Assembly: GCF_030734285.1 (NCBI RefSeq)
Contig: NZ_CP132294.1
Coordinates: 992,001-1,056,000, forward strand
DNA length: 64,000 bases
From: Natronococcus sp. AD-5
GTDB taxonomy: Archaea; Halobacteriota; Halobacteria; Halobacteriales; Natrialbaceae
Reading direction: 5' to 3'
Part shown: piece after piece, positions 18,240 through 30,275 of the stretch
How the letters are laid out: each line of letters opens with the position of its first letter
How positions within the stretch are numbered: position 1 is the stretch's first letter
Program-made: the position numbers and the translations under genes
The notes under the pieces: generated by a model
The model's input: the letters and a program-made list of their open reading frames with translations, nothing else
What the model was told of the DNA's origin: nothing
Database searches by the model: none

Positions 18240-18614
18240 CTACGTCCGGAACGATTCGCCGCAGCCACACTCGCTGACGACGTTCGGATTCTCGACGTGG
18301 AACCCCTCGGCCTGGAGTCCGCTCTCGTAGTCCAGGACGCTGCCCTCAATGTACTTCAGGCTCGCCGGATCGACGAACACGCGCAGGTCGTGGTGTTCGT
18401 AGATCGTGTCGTCCTCGTCCGGAGCGTCGTCGAACCGCATCCCGTAGGAGAGGCCGGCACAGCCGCCCTGCTGGACGAAGAGTCGAAGTCCCGCTTCGCC
18501 CGCGTCGAGGCCCTCGCTCTCGAGCAGGGAGAGTGCCTGGTCGGCCGCCGTTTCCGTCACGTTGATCTCGGGACGAGTATTCGAGGTTCCGCTGTCCACG
18601 CTGTCCGTGCTCAT
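18240..18614 (-). CDS. HesB/IscA-family iron-sulfur cluster assembly protein
   Basis: A-type iron-sulfur carrier of 124 residues. The three conserved cysteines are visible: one in FVQQGGCAGLSYGM and two in the C-terminal SECGCGESF motif. The N-terminal 20 residues are a polar extension. Such proteins receive or transfer Fe-S clusters or iron to target apoproteins in the cytoplasm. The ATG at 18614 starts the acidic N terminus; upstream in-frame codons do not resemble the family. It stands alone. Confidence 0.92.
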   Translation of the reverse strand: MSTDSVDSGTSNTRPEINVTETAADQALSLLESEGLDAGEAGLRLFVQQGGCAGLSYGMRFDDAPDEDDTIYEHHDLRVFVDPASLKYIEGSVLDYESGLQAEGFHVENPNVVSECGCGESFRT

Positions 18615-18789
18615 GTGGTACCCTTCCGGCGCAACGGTGTTAACCTTGACGCCGCGAGAACGCGGCACCGATAGCGCCGACGCTGATCGTTCCAGACGGG
18701 GGCGAAACGATCGCTCGTCGTTCCGCACGGGGTCTCGCGTCTCGCTGCCGATGTCGATGTCGATCCCGCCGTCGTCGCTCGGACTCGCC

Positions 18790-19005
18790 CTACGCCCGCG
18801 ATCGCTGCTGGACCGATCGATAGTACGTCCCGAACAGCCGTTCGTCGTTTGCCGAGAGTTCGACGTTGTTTTCGGCTAGCAACTCGATCATCCGTTCGAT
18901 CTCGCACTCGTACCACATCGAGAGGAGTCGAACGTTTTTCTGTGCGTAATCGTAGTTACGTTCGAGGACGCGTGCATCGGTCGGGTCGACCTCACACGGT
19001 TCCAT
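18790..19005 (-). CDS. Small alpha-helical hypothetical protein
   Basis: Protein of 71 residues, almost entirely predicted helix (ERNYDYAQKNVRLLSMWYECEIERMIELLAENN), with no membrane segment and two isolated cysteines. It ends in a basic QQRSRA tail, unusual for a haloarchaeal protein. I do not recognise the family. Its coding bias and the long helix support a real gene. It lies upstream of the iscA-like gene on the same strand, separated by 175 bases. Confidence 0.6.
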   Translation of the reverse strand: MEPCEVDPTDARVLERNYDYAQKNVRLLSMWYECEIERMIELLAENNVELSANDERLFGTYYRSVQQRSRA

Positions 19006-19093
19006 CTCCTCTGGTACTCTGTTGTGCAGGTACGTAAAACCAATCGCAGATTAGTGACGTGTATCGTCGCTCCTACGTTCGCGTAGGGCCGGA

Positions 19094-20392
19094 TTACGAG
19101 TCGTCGACCGGGTCGGTTTCGAGCCGCACCCGGACGCTTTCGGCGTGGGCCTCGAGCCCCTCCGCCTCGGCGAGGGTCGTGATCGTCTCCCCGAGGTCGT
19201 CGAGTCCCTCGCTCGAGAGTCGCTGTACGGTCGTCGACCGCAGGAAGGTTTCGACCGAGAGTCCGCCGGTCACGCGGGCACCGCCGTTCGTCGGCAGGAC
19301 GTGGTTGGTGCCGCTGGCGTAGTCGCCCGCCGCAACGGGCGTGTACGCTCCGAGGAAGACGCTGCCGGCGCTGTCGATCCGCTCGAGGATCGATTCGTCG
19401 TCGGCGGCGAGGATAGAGAGGTGTTCGGGGGCGTACGAATCCGTGAAGAGGATCGCCTCGCTCATCGACCGGGCGAGCAGGACGCCGCTGGCGTCGTTCG
19501 CGAGGGTCTCGCGGATCACGTCCTCGCGCTCGCGCTCGCTCGCCCGTTCGTCGACGGCGTCGACGATCGCCTCGGCGGTCGCCTCGTCGTCGGTGACGGC
19601 GACGACCGACGCGTTCGGGTCGTGCTCGGCCTGGGCGACCAGTTCGGTCGCGACGAGTTCGGGATCTGCGGTTTCGTCGGCGACGACGACGATCTCGCTC
19701 GGCCCCGCGAGGAAGTCGATCTCGACGTCGCCGCGAACCTCGGCCTTGGCCGCGGTGACCCACCGGTTTCCGGGGCCGACGATCTTCTGGACGCGGGTGA
19801 TCGTCTCGGTGCCGTACGCCAGCCCGGCGATGGCCTGTGCGCCGCCGACGCCGAAAACCTCGTCCGCGCCGGCGACGTGGATCGCCGCCAGCGTCGCGGG
19901 GTTGAGCTCCTCGGCCGGGGGCGTGACGACCGTCACGTGGTCGACGCCCGCGACGACCGCCGGGACGACGCCCATGATCGCGCTCGAGGGGTACGCCGCC
20001 GAGCCGCCGGGGACGTAGACGCCGACGCGCTCGAGGGGTCGAAACCGGCGACCGAGCTCTCGTCCTTCGTCGAACTCCTTGCGCCAGTCCTCGGGAAGCT
20101 GGGCCTCGTGGAACGTTCTGACGTTTTCGGCGGCCGTCTCGATCGCGTCCAGCAGGTCGTCGTCCAGCTCCTCGGCGGCTCGTTCGCACTCGTCGGTTAT
20201 CTCGAGGTTCCCGACCTCGATGCCGTCGAACTCGCTCGTGAACTCGCGGACGGCGACGTCGCCCTCCTCGCGGACCCGGTCGACGATCTCCCGGACGTCT
20301 CCGCTGACCGCCTCGATGCCGGCGTCGCGCTCGAAGAGGGCGACGCGGTCGTCCGGCCCGAGGTCGGCGATCTCCCGCACATCGACTGTCAT
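19094..20392 (-). CDS. hisD: Histidinol dehydrogenase
   Basis: HisD catalyses the last two steps of histidine synthesis, oxidising L-histidinol to L-histidine with two NAD+ and a zinc ion. The length of 432 residues is normal. Recognisable blocks are GVYVPGGSAAYPSSAIMGVVPA, VFGVGGAQAIAGLAYGTETI, KIVGPGNRWVTAAKAEV, DFLAGPSEIVVVADE, AEHDPNAS and the NHVLPTNGGARVTGGLSV C-terminal block with the catalytic/zinc His. The start at 20392 removes an unsupported 14-codon extension. hisC is at 58665 in this window, so his genes are dispersed, as usual in haloarchaea. Confidence 0.97.
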   Translation of the reverse strand: MTVDVREIADLGPDDRVALFERDAGIEAVSGDVREIVDRVREEGDVAVREFTSEFDGIEVGNLEITDECERAAEELDDDLLDAIETAAENVRTFHEAQLPEDWRKEFDEGRELGRRFRPLERVGVYVPGGSAAYPSSAIMGVVPAVVAGVDHVTVVTPPAEELNPATLAAIHVAGADEVFGVGGAQAIAGLAYGTETITRVQKIVGPGNRWVTAAKAEVRGDVEIDFLAGPSEIVVVADETADPELVATELVAQAEHDPNASVVAVTDDEATAEAIVDAVDERASEREREDVIRETLANDASGVLLARSMSEAILFTDSYAPEHLSILAADDESILERIDSAGSVFLGAYTPVAAGDYASGTNHVLPTNGGARVTGGLSVETFLRSTTVQRLSSEGLDDLGETITTLAEAEGLEAHAESVRVRLETDPVDDS

Positions 20393-20430
20393 ACACCCGT
20401 CTTTGCGCGGCGATCGAAAAACCGTTTTCA

Positions 20431-20652
20431 TCACGGCTCCGAGTTCTCGATCGTCCAGATCCCCGTCGCGTCGAGCGTCGCCCTGACGAAGAGATAGACC
20501 AGGAGCGCGAACCCGACGACGGCGAACGGCGCCTGGAGCAGGTCCGCGACGCCCCGACCGAAGACGAGCTGACTGAACCCTCGAACGAAGAAGCTCAGGA
20601 TAACGAGCCCGAACGCGACGACGGCGAGTTTGACGAACCCGGATCGATCCAT
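20431..20652 (-). CDS. Small two-helix membrane protein
   Basis: Protein of 73 residues with two predicted membrane helices (KLAVVAFGLVILSFFVRGF and PFAVVGFALLVYLFVRATL) joined by a short loop. It is immediately upstream of hisD on the same strand (38-base gap) and 46 bases downstream of the ABC-2 permease gene, so it may share a transcript with either. No known motif. I recognise it only as a typical haloarchaeal small membrane protein. Confidence 0.7.
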   Translation of the reverse strand: MDRSGFVKLAVVAFGLVILSFFVRGFSQLVFGRGVADLLQAPFAVVGFALLVYLFVRATLDATGIWTIENSEP

Positions 20653-20698
20653 GCCTCGACGTACGTGCAGGAACGCTAAACCGTACCGGTTGTGCGCC

Positions 20699-21547
20699 TC
20701 ATCGAACGTCCGCGCTCGCTGCGCGACCGATCGCGTAGATGGCGACGGTGCCGCAACCGATCGCCAGTCCGAACAGCACCGCCAGCGCCGGGACCAGCGT
20801 GTTCCACATTCCGCCGAAGGCCGTCACCTCGAGAACCGTCATAGTGTCCTCGCCGAGCATCACGGCGCGAGCGGCGTCGACGCCGTACGTGATCGGGTTG
20901 AACGCCGCGACGGTCTGGATCCAGTCGGGCAGGGCCGACAGCGGAAGGAAGGCGCTCGAGACGAACAGCAACGGTAACTGCAGCAAGTTCGCGCCGATGA
21001 TCGTCGACTCCTCGTCGCGGGTCAGCACCGCCAGCACGTTCGAGAACGCGGTGAACCAGACCGAGAAGACGACGCAGATGGCGGTGATGACTACGGCGCC
21101 CGGTACTCCGGTCGCGATCTCGGCTCCCAGGAGGACCCCCAGGCCGAGCACGGTCAGCACCTGGACGACGATCCGAACGACCTCGGCGAGGGTCTTCCCG
21201 AGGAAGACGGCGGTCCGATTCATCGGACTGACGAGCGTCTTCTCGAACATCCCGTTCTCGATGTCGTTGACCAGGCCGATCCCCGACGTCGCGGCCGCGA
21301 CCAGCGCCACCTGGATCACGATCGCCGGGACGAGGTAGGTTTCGTAGCTGATTCCCTCGAGCGCGGCCGTCGCGACGCCGCCGAACACCTGGGTGAACAG
21401 GACGAGGAAGATGATGGGTTGAACGAGCGAGACCACGAGCACGAACGGGTTTCGAACGGACTTGATCGTCCACCGGACGAACGTGACCCAGACGTCGCTC
21501 GCGAAGCTCGCGCCGTGGCGGTCGGCCGTCGGCGTGGACGCGCTCAT
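20699..21547 (-). CDS. ABC-2 type exporter permease, DrrB-like
   Basis: Permease of 282 residues with six membrane helices in the ABC-2 fold, the partner of the ATPase encoded upstream. The first helix is PFVLVVSLVQPIIFLVLFTQVFGGV, followed by the conserved periplasmic segment YLVPAIVIQVALVAAATSGIGLVNDIENGMFEKTLVSPMNR. The start overlaps the ATPase gene by 4 bases (ATGA), so the two are translationally coupled. Related pairs export drugs, lipids or polysaccharides; the substrate here is unknown. Confidence 0.92.
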   Translation of the reverse strand: MSASTPTADRHGASFASDVWVTFVRWTIKSVRNPFVLVVSLVQPIIFLVLFTQVFGGVATAALEGISYETYLVPAIVIQVALVAAATSGIGLVNDIENGMFEKTLVSPMNRTAVFLGKTLAEVVRIVVQVLTVLGLGVLLGAEIATGVPGAVVITAICVVFSVWFTAFSNVLAVLTRDEESTIIGANLLQLPLLFVSSAFLPLSALPDWIQTVAAFNPITYGVDAARAVMLGEDTMTVLEVTAFGGMWNTLVPALAVLFGLAIGCGTVAIYAIGRAASADVR

Positions 21548-22647
21548 CGCGGCTCACCGCCCGTCGAGTCGGCGCCGTCGGTATCGACGCGGTTCTCGTC
21601 GGGCGTGGTACCCGCGCCGTCGCCGCCGTCGCCGATCGCTTCGGAGCGGCCGCGTCGGCTCTCGCCCGCTCCCTCGCGCTCGCCGCGCTCTGCGTTCGAT
21701 CCGCCGTCGCCGGTTACGGCGAGGAACACGTCGTCGAGCGTCGGCGCTCGGACGTCGAATCCCAGGACGCCGATTCCCGCATCCCGTAGCGCGACGAGTA
21801 AATCCGTTCCGCGCGTGCGCGCGTTTCGCGACGTCACTGCAACCCCCGCAGTCGTCGGTTCGACCGTCGCACCCCGTTCGAACAGCCCTCCGTCGCGAGC
21901 GATGGCGACGGCCCGCTCTCGCCGCTCCGGATCGGCCAGCTCGACCTCGAGGACGTCGCCGCCGACGCGGCGTTTCAGCCCCGATGGGGTGCCCTCCGCG
22001 ACGACGGTTCCGTCCTGGATGACCGAGAGGCGATCGCAGAGCTGATCGGCCTCGTCGAGGTACTGCGTCGTCAGGAAGACGGTCGTTCCCTCGTCGTTGA
22101 TCCGGCGGAAGTACTCCCAGAGCCGGTTGCGCGCAGCGGGGTCGAGTCCGGTCGTCGGCTCGTCGAGGAAGACCAGCGGCGGCCGGTGGACCAGCGCCGT
22201 CGCGGCGTCGAGGCGCTTTTTCATCCCGCCGGAGAAGTCGTCGGCGACCTTCGAGGCGACGTCGGTCAGTTCGACGAGCTCGAGCAACTCGGCGATCCGG
22301 TCGCTTCGCTCGGCTCGCGGGACGCCGTACGCGTCGCACGCGAACCGCAGGTTCTCGCGAGCCGTGAGTTCGGGATCGACGCTCGTCTCCTGAGCCATGT
22401 ATCCGATAGACGCGCGCACGCGACGCGGGTCCGCGACGACGTCGTACCCGTTGACCTCGACCGTTCCGCCGGTCGGTCGCAACAGCGTCACGAGCGTCTT
22501 GATCGTCGTCGTCTTTCCCGCGCCGTTCGGTCCCAGAAAGCCGAAGAACTCGCCGCGCTCGACGAGGAGGTCGACGCCGCGAACCGCCTCGGTTCCGTCG
22601 GCGTAGGTGACCGCTACGTCTCGCGCCTCGATAGCGTACGTTGTCAC
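21544..22647 (-). CDS. ABC-2 type exporter ATP-binding protein, DrrA-like
   Basis: ATPase of 367 residues. It has Walker A GPNGAGKTTT, signature DFSGGMKKRLDAATAL, Walker B LVFLDEPTTGLDP and a TTQYLDEADQLCDRL H-loop region with Gln replacing the usual His (FLTTQYLDEAD), as is common in DrrA relatives. A DrrA-type C-terminal domain follows to about residue 320. The last 45 residues are a disordered, Gly/Asp-rich tail typical of haloarchaea. It forms an exporter with the downstream permease. Confidence 0.93.
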   Translation of the reverse strand: MTTYAIEARDVAVTYADGTEAVRGVDLLVERGEFFGFLGPNGAGKTTTIKTLVTLLRPTGGTVEVNGYDVVADPRRVRASIGYMAQETSVDPELTARENLRFACDAYGVPRAERSDRIAELLELVELTDVASKVADDFSGGMKKRLDAATALVHRPPLVFLDEPTTGLDPAARNRLWEYFRRINDEGTTVFLTTQYLDEADQLCDRLSVIQDGTVVAEGTPSGLKRRVGGDVLEVELADPERRERAVAIARDGGLFERGATVEPTTAGVAVTSRNARTRGTDLLVALRDAGIGVLGFDVRAPTLDDVFLAVTGDGGSNAERGEREGAGESRRGRSEAIGDGGDGAGTTPDENRVDTDGADSTGGEPR

Positions 22648-22975
22648 GATGCGTCTACGACAGCGACGCGGATATACCTGTGCGGCTCGCGAGGCCGAGT
22701 CCCATTTGAACCACCGACGCGCGTCATCGCAGCGCGGACCGGAGACCGGTTCGCGGAATTCCGATCTGACGGACTCGAGGTAGCTGGTCCCCCTGGAATT
22801 TCCGAGGCGGACCGGCGAGCGTTTTCGAGTACGCGATCGTTACTCCGCCGTCGACCGCTACCGACGCACCGGCGTCACTCCCGCTCGCGAGACCGGACAG
22901 TGAAACGGATCTCGGACCGTCCCGAAGTGCCGCAACGCCAGCATAACTATTCCGCCCCCGCCGCACCACCGACGT
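22648..22975. other. Divergent intergenic region without recognisable gene
   Basis: This 328-base spacer separates the divergent exporter operon and the DUF457 gene. I see no coding sequence with haloarchaeal codon bias and no tRNA. CATAACTATTCCG at about 22943-22955, roughly 25-30 bases before the ATG at 22976, could be the promoter of the plus-strand gene. Confidence 0.4.
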
Positions 22976-23602
22976 ATGTGGCCCTGGGAGCACGCGATCG
23001 TCGGCTACCTCGCGTACTCGTTGTTCCGTCACGCCGTCTACCGGGAGTCGCCGAAGGGACTCGAGGCGTTCGCGGTCGTCTTCGCCTCGGTGCTCCCCGA
23101 CCTCATCGACAAACCGCTCGCGTGGGAGTACGACGTCTTCGGGTCGGGGTACGCGCTCGGCCACTCGATCCTCTTCGCCGTGCCGCTCTCGCTCGCCGGC
23201 GGGCTCCTCGCGCGCCGTGTGGGCCGGCCTCGAGCCGGTATCGCCTTCGGAGTCGGCTATCTGCTTCACCTCCCGTCGGACGTCCTCGACTCGTACGCTC
23301 GAAACGGCGTCGTTCAGTTCGGGCTGATGCTCTGGCCGATCGAAACGTCCCGGGCCTCGAGCCACGGGCAGGGATTCACGGCATACTTTATGCAACTATT
23401 CGAGGGATACCGGAGCGACCTGCTCGCCGGTGACCTCTCGACGTACCTCCGGATCCAGCTCGGCCTGGTACTGTTCGCGTTCGTGTTGTGGCTCTACGAC
23501 GGGGCGCCGGTCCTTCGCGAGTGTCTGCTCGGGACCAGACGCGTTCTCGTCGACCTTCGCGAGCGAGTGTTCGAGCCATCCGAGGATACCTCGAAGCGAT
23601 AA
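22976..23602 (+). CDS. Membrane-bound metal-dependent hydrolase-like protein (DUF457/YdjM)
   Basis: Protein of 208 residues with four to five membrane helices. Conserved polar positions match the DUF457/YdjM family: His in MWPWEHAIVGY, Asp residues in SVLPDLIDKPLAW, His in ALGHSILFAVP and the LLHLPSDVLDS segment. The family is annotated as putative inner-membrane metal-dependent hydrolases, but its biochemistry is poorly known. The gene is the last before the rRNA operon promoters and points toward them. Confidence 0.82.
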   Translation: MWPWEHAIVGYLAYSLFRHAVYRESPKGLEAFAVVFASVLPDLIDKPLAWEYDVFGSGYALGHSILFAVPLSLAGGLLARRVGRPRAGIAFGVGYLLHLPSDVLDSYARNGVVQFGLMLWPIETSRASSHGQGFTAYFMQLFEGYRSDLLAGDLSTYLRIQLGLVLFAFVLWLYDGAPVLRECLLGTRRVLVDLRERVFEPSEDTSKR

Positions 23603-23823
23603 CGGCTACGGCAGGGGCGCCATCGCTATCGGTTCATCGTCTCAGAGTAAGAGATAATTACCTTCGAGCGGGTGGAATTCTGTCGTTTCGGTTTCCGCAC
23701 AATATATTATTGACTGAAAAATCACCAGTAACGACCACTCGGGCCTCGGTACGGTTTCGGATACGTGTGATTCTTCCGCTCGTCAATGATCAACGTGGGG
23801 CAGTCGACGCTCGAGACGACGGT

Positions 23824-23831
23824 CTTATGTA
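23824..23831 (+). promoter_or_regulatory. rRNA operon promoter P1
   Basis: TATA-like CTTATGTA, followed about 30 bases later by a GATACTAATGCGAACGA region. That downstream segment resembles the conserved initiation region of haloarchaeal rRNA promoters. It is the most upstream of four boxes of the form CTTAwrTr located between 23.8 and 24.2 kb, about 530 bases before the 16S 5' end. Confidence 0.6.
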
Positions 23832-23970
23832 TTCCCCGGGCACTCGATACTAATGCGAACGACGTGGCGCACGCCGTCACGTCCCCTCCGGCCGTTCTCC
23901 GGCACGGAGGTAGGTTACACATCCGACCCTCCGTCTTCGACGCCGGTCTCCGGCGTCGCGGTACGACGCC

Positions 23971-23980
23971 CTTATATACT
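23971..23980 (+). promoter_or_regulatory. rRNA operon promoter P2
   Basis: TATA-like CTTATATACT preceded by a short inverted repeat, GACGCCGG-TCT-CCGGCGTC (23939-23957). It lies about 147 bases downstream of P1 and shares the CTTA core with P1, P3 and P4. Confidence 0.65.
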
Positions 23981-24052
23981 CTGGGCGCCTACTATGGGTT
24001 ACGTGAACTCCCTCGCCGGGTGCGGTTTTCGGCGTGAGGACGATCCGTTGCC

Positions 24053-24062
24053 CTTAAGTGTA
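24053..24062 (+). promoter_or_regulatory. rRNA operon promoter P3
   Basis: CTTAAGTGTA within CCCTTAAGTGTATACGGGG, about 82 bases downstream of P2. Its core CCCTTAAGTG is identical to the box in the spacer between tRNA-Ala and 23S at 26081-26090. Confidence 0.65.
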
Positions 24063-24146
24063 TACGGGGATTCGGATGTGACGCAACACGTGATCGACGG
24101 GGCGTTCAACTCGCTCCGTCATCTCGGACGACTTCGACTCCGAAGG

Positions 24147-24156
24147 GGTTAAGTAC
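24147..24156 (+). promoter_or_regulatory. rRNA operon promoter P4
   Basis: GGTTAAGTAC, about 94 bases downstream of P3 and 200 bases before the 16S gene. It matches the TTAAGTr core of P3. Confidence 0.55.
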
Positions 24157-24255
24157 TCCTCGGGGATTACGAATACGTCCGAAGGAAATGAGGATCCTAC
24201 CCCTGCGGTCCGCCGTACAGATGGGATCTGATGTTAGCCTTGGTAGTTCGGTGAC

Positions 24256-24294
24256 GCCCGATCGGTCTGCGATCGCGGTCGAACCGAACGTGGA
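24256..24294 (+). other. 5' arm of the 16S pre-rRNA processing stem
   Basis: Positions 24278-24294 pair perfectly, allowing one G-U, with 25867-25883 downstream of 16S (17 pairs). Positions 24256-24267 pair with 25892-25903 (11 of 12). The two helices are separated by short unpaired stretches on both sides. This is the expected layout of the bulge-helix-bulge endonuclease site that excises archaeal pre-16S rRNA. Confidence 0.8.
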
Positions 24295-24357
24295 CCATAG
24301 CAAGTGAGTGTGTATCCGTACATACTCCGCCAACCTCCCCCACTTTGGGGGAAGAGC

Positions 24358-25828
<1,471 letters not shown>

Positions 25829-25866
25829 CTGACCGAGACCACCCCGACGGGGTGGCTCACCACGCG

Positions 25867-25903
25867 TCTACGTTCGGTTCGACCCATCACGGGCCGACCG
25901 GGC
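25867..25903 (+). other. 3' arm of the 16S pre-rRNA processing stem
   Basis: This segment is complementary to the 5' arm at 24256-24294 (segments 25867-25883 and 25892-25903). It lies 39 bases past the 16S 3' end and completes the stem cut during pre-rRNA maturation. Confidence 0.8.
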
Positions 25904-25981
25904 ACCTTTGAACTACCAAGGCTAACACTTTCGTTCCCGCTGTGATCACAATCATAATCGCGATCGTGATTACAGCGGGGT

Positions 25982-26053
25982 GGGCCCATAGCTCAGCGGT
26001 AGAGTGCCTCCTTTGCAAGGAGGATGCCCAGGGTTCGAATCCCTGTGGGTCCA
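25982..26053 (+). tRNA. tRNA-Ala (anticodon TGC)
   Basis: A 72-base tRNA in the 16S-23S spacer, the usual position in haloarchaea. The acceptor stem GGGCCCA pairs with TGGGTCC, followed by discriminator A. The D arm is GCTCAGCGGTAGAGT, the anticodon arm CTCCTTTGCAAGGAG and the T arm CAGGGTTCGAATCCCTG. CCA is not fully encoded. Confidence 0.97.
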
Positions 26054-26080
26054 TCACTCGGAGCGGGTCGAAGATCGTTC

Positions 26081-26090
26081 CCCTTAAGTG
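26081..26090 (+). promoter_or_regulatory. Candidate internal rRNA promoter in the 16S-23S spacer
   Basis: CCCTTAAGTG, identical to the core of upstream promoter P3, lies 28 bases after tRNA-Ala and about 196 bases before 23S. Spacer promoters have been reported in haloarchaeal rRNA operons. The match to P3 is the main evidence here. Confidence 0.55.
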
Positions 26091-26199
26091 GGAGACGCTC
26101 CTTCGATCTAATCCGAACGAAACCGATGCACCAGCCCGCGCAAGTGTGGCTGGGAAGGGTTAATGCAGGCCGGCCGTCTACCGGCGTGCAGATGAGACC

Positions 26200-26243
26200 G
26201 TGTGTACGTGTAGTCCAGGCGTCCACTGGACCCGTTCCCGGGT
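26200..26243 (+). other. 5' arm of the 23S pre-rRNA processing stem
   Basis: Complementary to 29223-29266. The outer 19 bases (26200-26218) pair with 29248-29266 with one mismatch or wobble. The inner 17 (26227-26243) pair with 29223-29239 with one mismatch. An 8-base interruption on each strand marks the presumed bulge-helix-bulge cleavage site. Confidence 0.85.
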
Positions 26244-26285
26244 CACTAATAGTTGCACCTCTGGTGCAACACAGATCCGACGAAC

Positions 26286-29202
<2,917 letters not shown>

Positions 29203-29222
29203 ATACCGCATTCGGATCTGGT

Positions 29223-29266
29223 ACCCGGCAACGGGTCCAGGCGCGAACTGGACTACACGCACACAC
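29223..29266 (+). other. 3' arm of the 23S pre-rRNA processing stem
   Basis: Pairs with 26200-26243. Together they form the long helix that brings the two ends of pre-23S together for splicing-endonuclease cleavage. Confidence 0.85.
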
Positions 29267-29277
29267 GGTCAGAGCCA

Positions 29278-29316
29278 CCGATATTGGCATGGTCACGGTT
29301 CGATTCCGTGAATCGG
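29278..29316 (+). other. tRNA-like (acceptor/T-arm) element before 5S rRNA
   Basis: A minihelix with a canonical T arm, CACGG-TTCGATT-CCGTG (29294-29310), and a short outer stem, CCGAT (29278-29282) with ATCGG (29312-29316). No anticodon arm is present, so it is not a tRNA. In Haloferax volcanii a tRNA-like structure upstream of 5S directs RNase Z to its 5' end, and this element sits at exactly that position. Confidence 0.75.
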
Positions 29317-29318
29317 CG

Positions 29319-29440
29319 TTACGGCGGCCACAGCGGCGGGGTTCCTCCCGTACCCATCCCGAACACGGAAGATAAGCCCGCCTGCGTGTCGGTCAGTACT
29401 GGAGTGCGCGAGCCTCTGGAAACTCCGATTCGCCGCCCCC
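29319..29440 (+). rRNA. rrf: 5S ribosomal RNA
   Basis: A 122-base 5S rRNA with the closing helix TTACGGCGGC near its 5' end matched by TTCGCCGCC near its 3' end. Internal landmarks are CCCGTACCCATCCCGAACAC and GTCAGTACTGGAGTGCGCGA. Ends are estimated from the terminal helix. No tRNA-Cys gene follows, although many haloarchaeal operons have one there. Confidence 0.95.
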
Positions 29441-29519
29441 ACTCATACTCAGACTTTCATACTCGTCGAGCGGTCGCGCCGGCAGCCGGAACGGCGCTAC
29501 CGCTTCACTCATCAGTTAT

Positions 29520-29545
29520 CCGACACAGAGCACTCGCTGTGTCGG
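29520..29545 (+). terminator. Hairpin downstream of the rRNA operon
   Basis: A perfect 9-bp stem, CCGACACAG / CTGTGTCGG, with an 8-base loop, 80 bases after 5S. It is not followed by a clear T run, so a role in termination or 3'-end processing is an inference from position. Confidence 0.4.
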
Positions 29546-29566
29546 GTCCGTCCGCCATTTACCAAC

Positions 29567-29586
29567 GGTAATAAAGATGTATTACC
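29567..29586. promoter_or_regulatory. Inverted repeat GGTAATA-N6-TATTACC
   Basis: A perfect 7-bp inverted repeat in the AT-rich spacer between the rRNA operon and the DUF7344 gene starting at 29725. It could be a regulator site or a weak hairpin. It is too far upstream to overlap the likely TATA box (GATCTTATG, about 29693). Confidence 0.3.
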
Positions 29587-29724
29587 ACTGTTTCTGTACC
29601 AGAATTGCAGATAATAACCTGTTATATCACCTGCCGAAACACAGAGATAGCGTAGGGAGACGATCATCGATGCCCAAATATATTTGGACTTGATCTTATG
29701 TAGGTGTAGTAACAACAGCCGTGT

Positions 29725-30147
29725 ATGCCAGAACCGAAGCGCACCGATCTCGACACCGTTTTCGAACTTCTTTCTCGCCCGCGTTGTCGGTACGCCATGT
29801 ACTATTTCCTGAAAAACCAACACACCAACGCCGAGAAACTTAGCCGACAGATAACCGCGTGGGAAGAGGAGATATCCGTGCAAGAAGTGACTAAAGAGAA
29901 GAAACGGCCAGTTACGATGTCGCTGGTCCACAATCACCTGCCGCGACTCGCCGAGCACGATATTATCGAATTCGACCACCGCAGCGGAGACGTCGCTGTC
30001 GCTAACGGATTCGAATCAGTTCGCGACTCGGTCAAACGAGCTCGAGCCCTCGACGATGGTCCCGTCGCCGACGACGAGCCGGTCGATTCGGTTCTTTACA
30101 GCGATCCGCTGACAGAGACGTCCAAAAGTCCGTCCTCGAGCGAATAG
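29725..30147 (+). CDS. DUF7344-type winged-helix protein
   Basis: Protein of 140 residues. The N-terminal 90 residues match a haloarchaeal HTH-like family (DUF7344, as I recall it): TVFELLSRPRCRYAMYYFL, then LSRQITAWEEEISVQEVTKEKKRPVTMSLVHNHLPRLAEHDIIEFD. This is a helix-turn-helix with a wing, in which the conserved TSLxHxHLPxL helix would be the recognition helix. The C-terminal 50 residues are acidic and disordered. A GATCTTATG box about 30 bases upstream supports the ATG at 29725. Likely a DNA-binding regulator with unknown targets. Confidence 0.8.
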   Translation: MPEPKRTDLDTVFELLSRPRCRYAMYYFLKNQHTNAEKLSRQITAWEEEISVQEVTKEKKRPVTMSLVHNHLPRLAEHDIIEFDHRSGDVAVANGFESVRDSVKRARALDDGPVADDEPVDSVLYSDPLTETSKSPSSSE

Positions 30148-30275
30148 CGATAAAACCGGTCGAGATCGACGCTTCACTTCTCGTTTCTACTATCCGATAC
30201 GTGTCTGACGATTGGCAGACGTGCGTCCGATCACGGTCCACGGAATTTATGTATCAGAACGGTGGCCCGACTGCT

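Noticed and set aside
18888-20396. A 500-codon minus frame overlapping hisD
   Set aside because: Composition is Arg-dominated and shares no motif; hisD in the correct frame is complete.
29278-29316. A possible tRNA before 5S
   Set aside because: Only a T arm and a short outer stem are present; there is no anticodon or D arm, so it is listed as a tRNA-like processing element.
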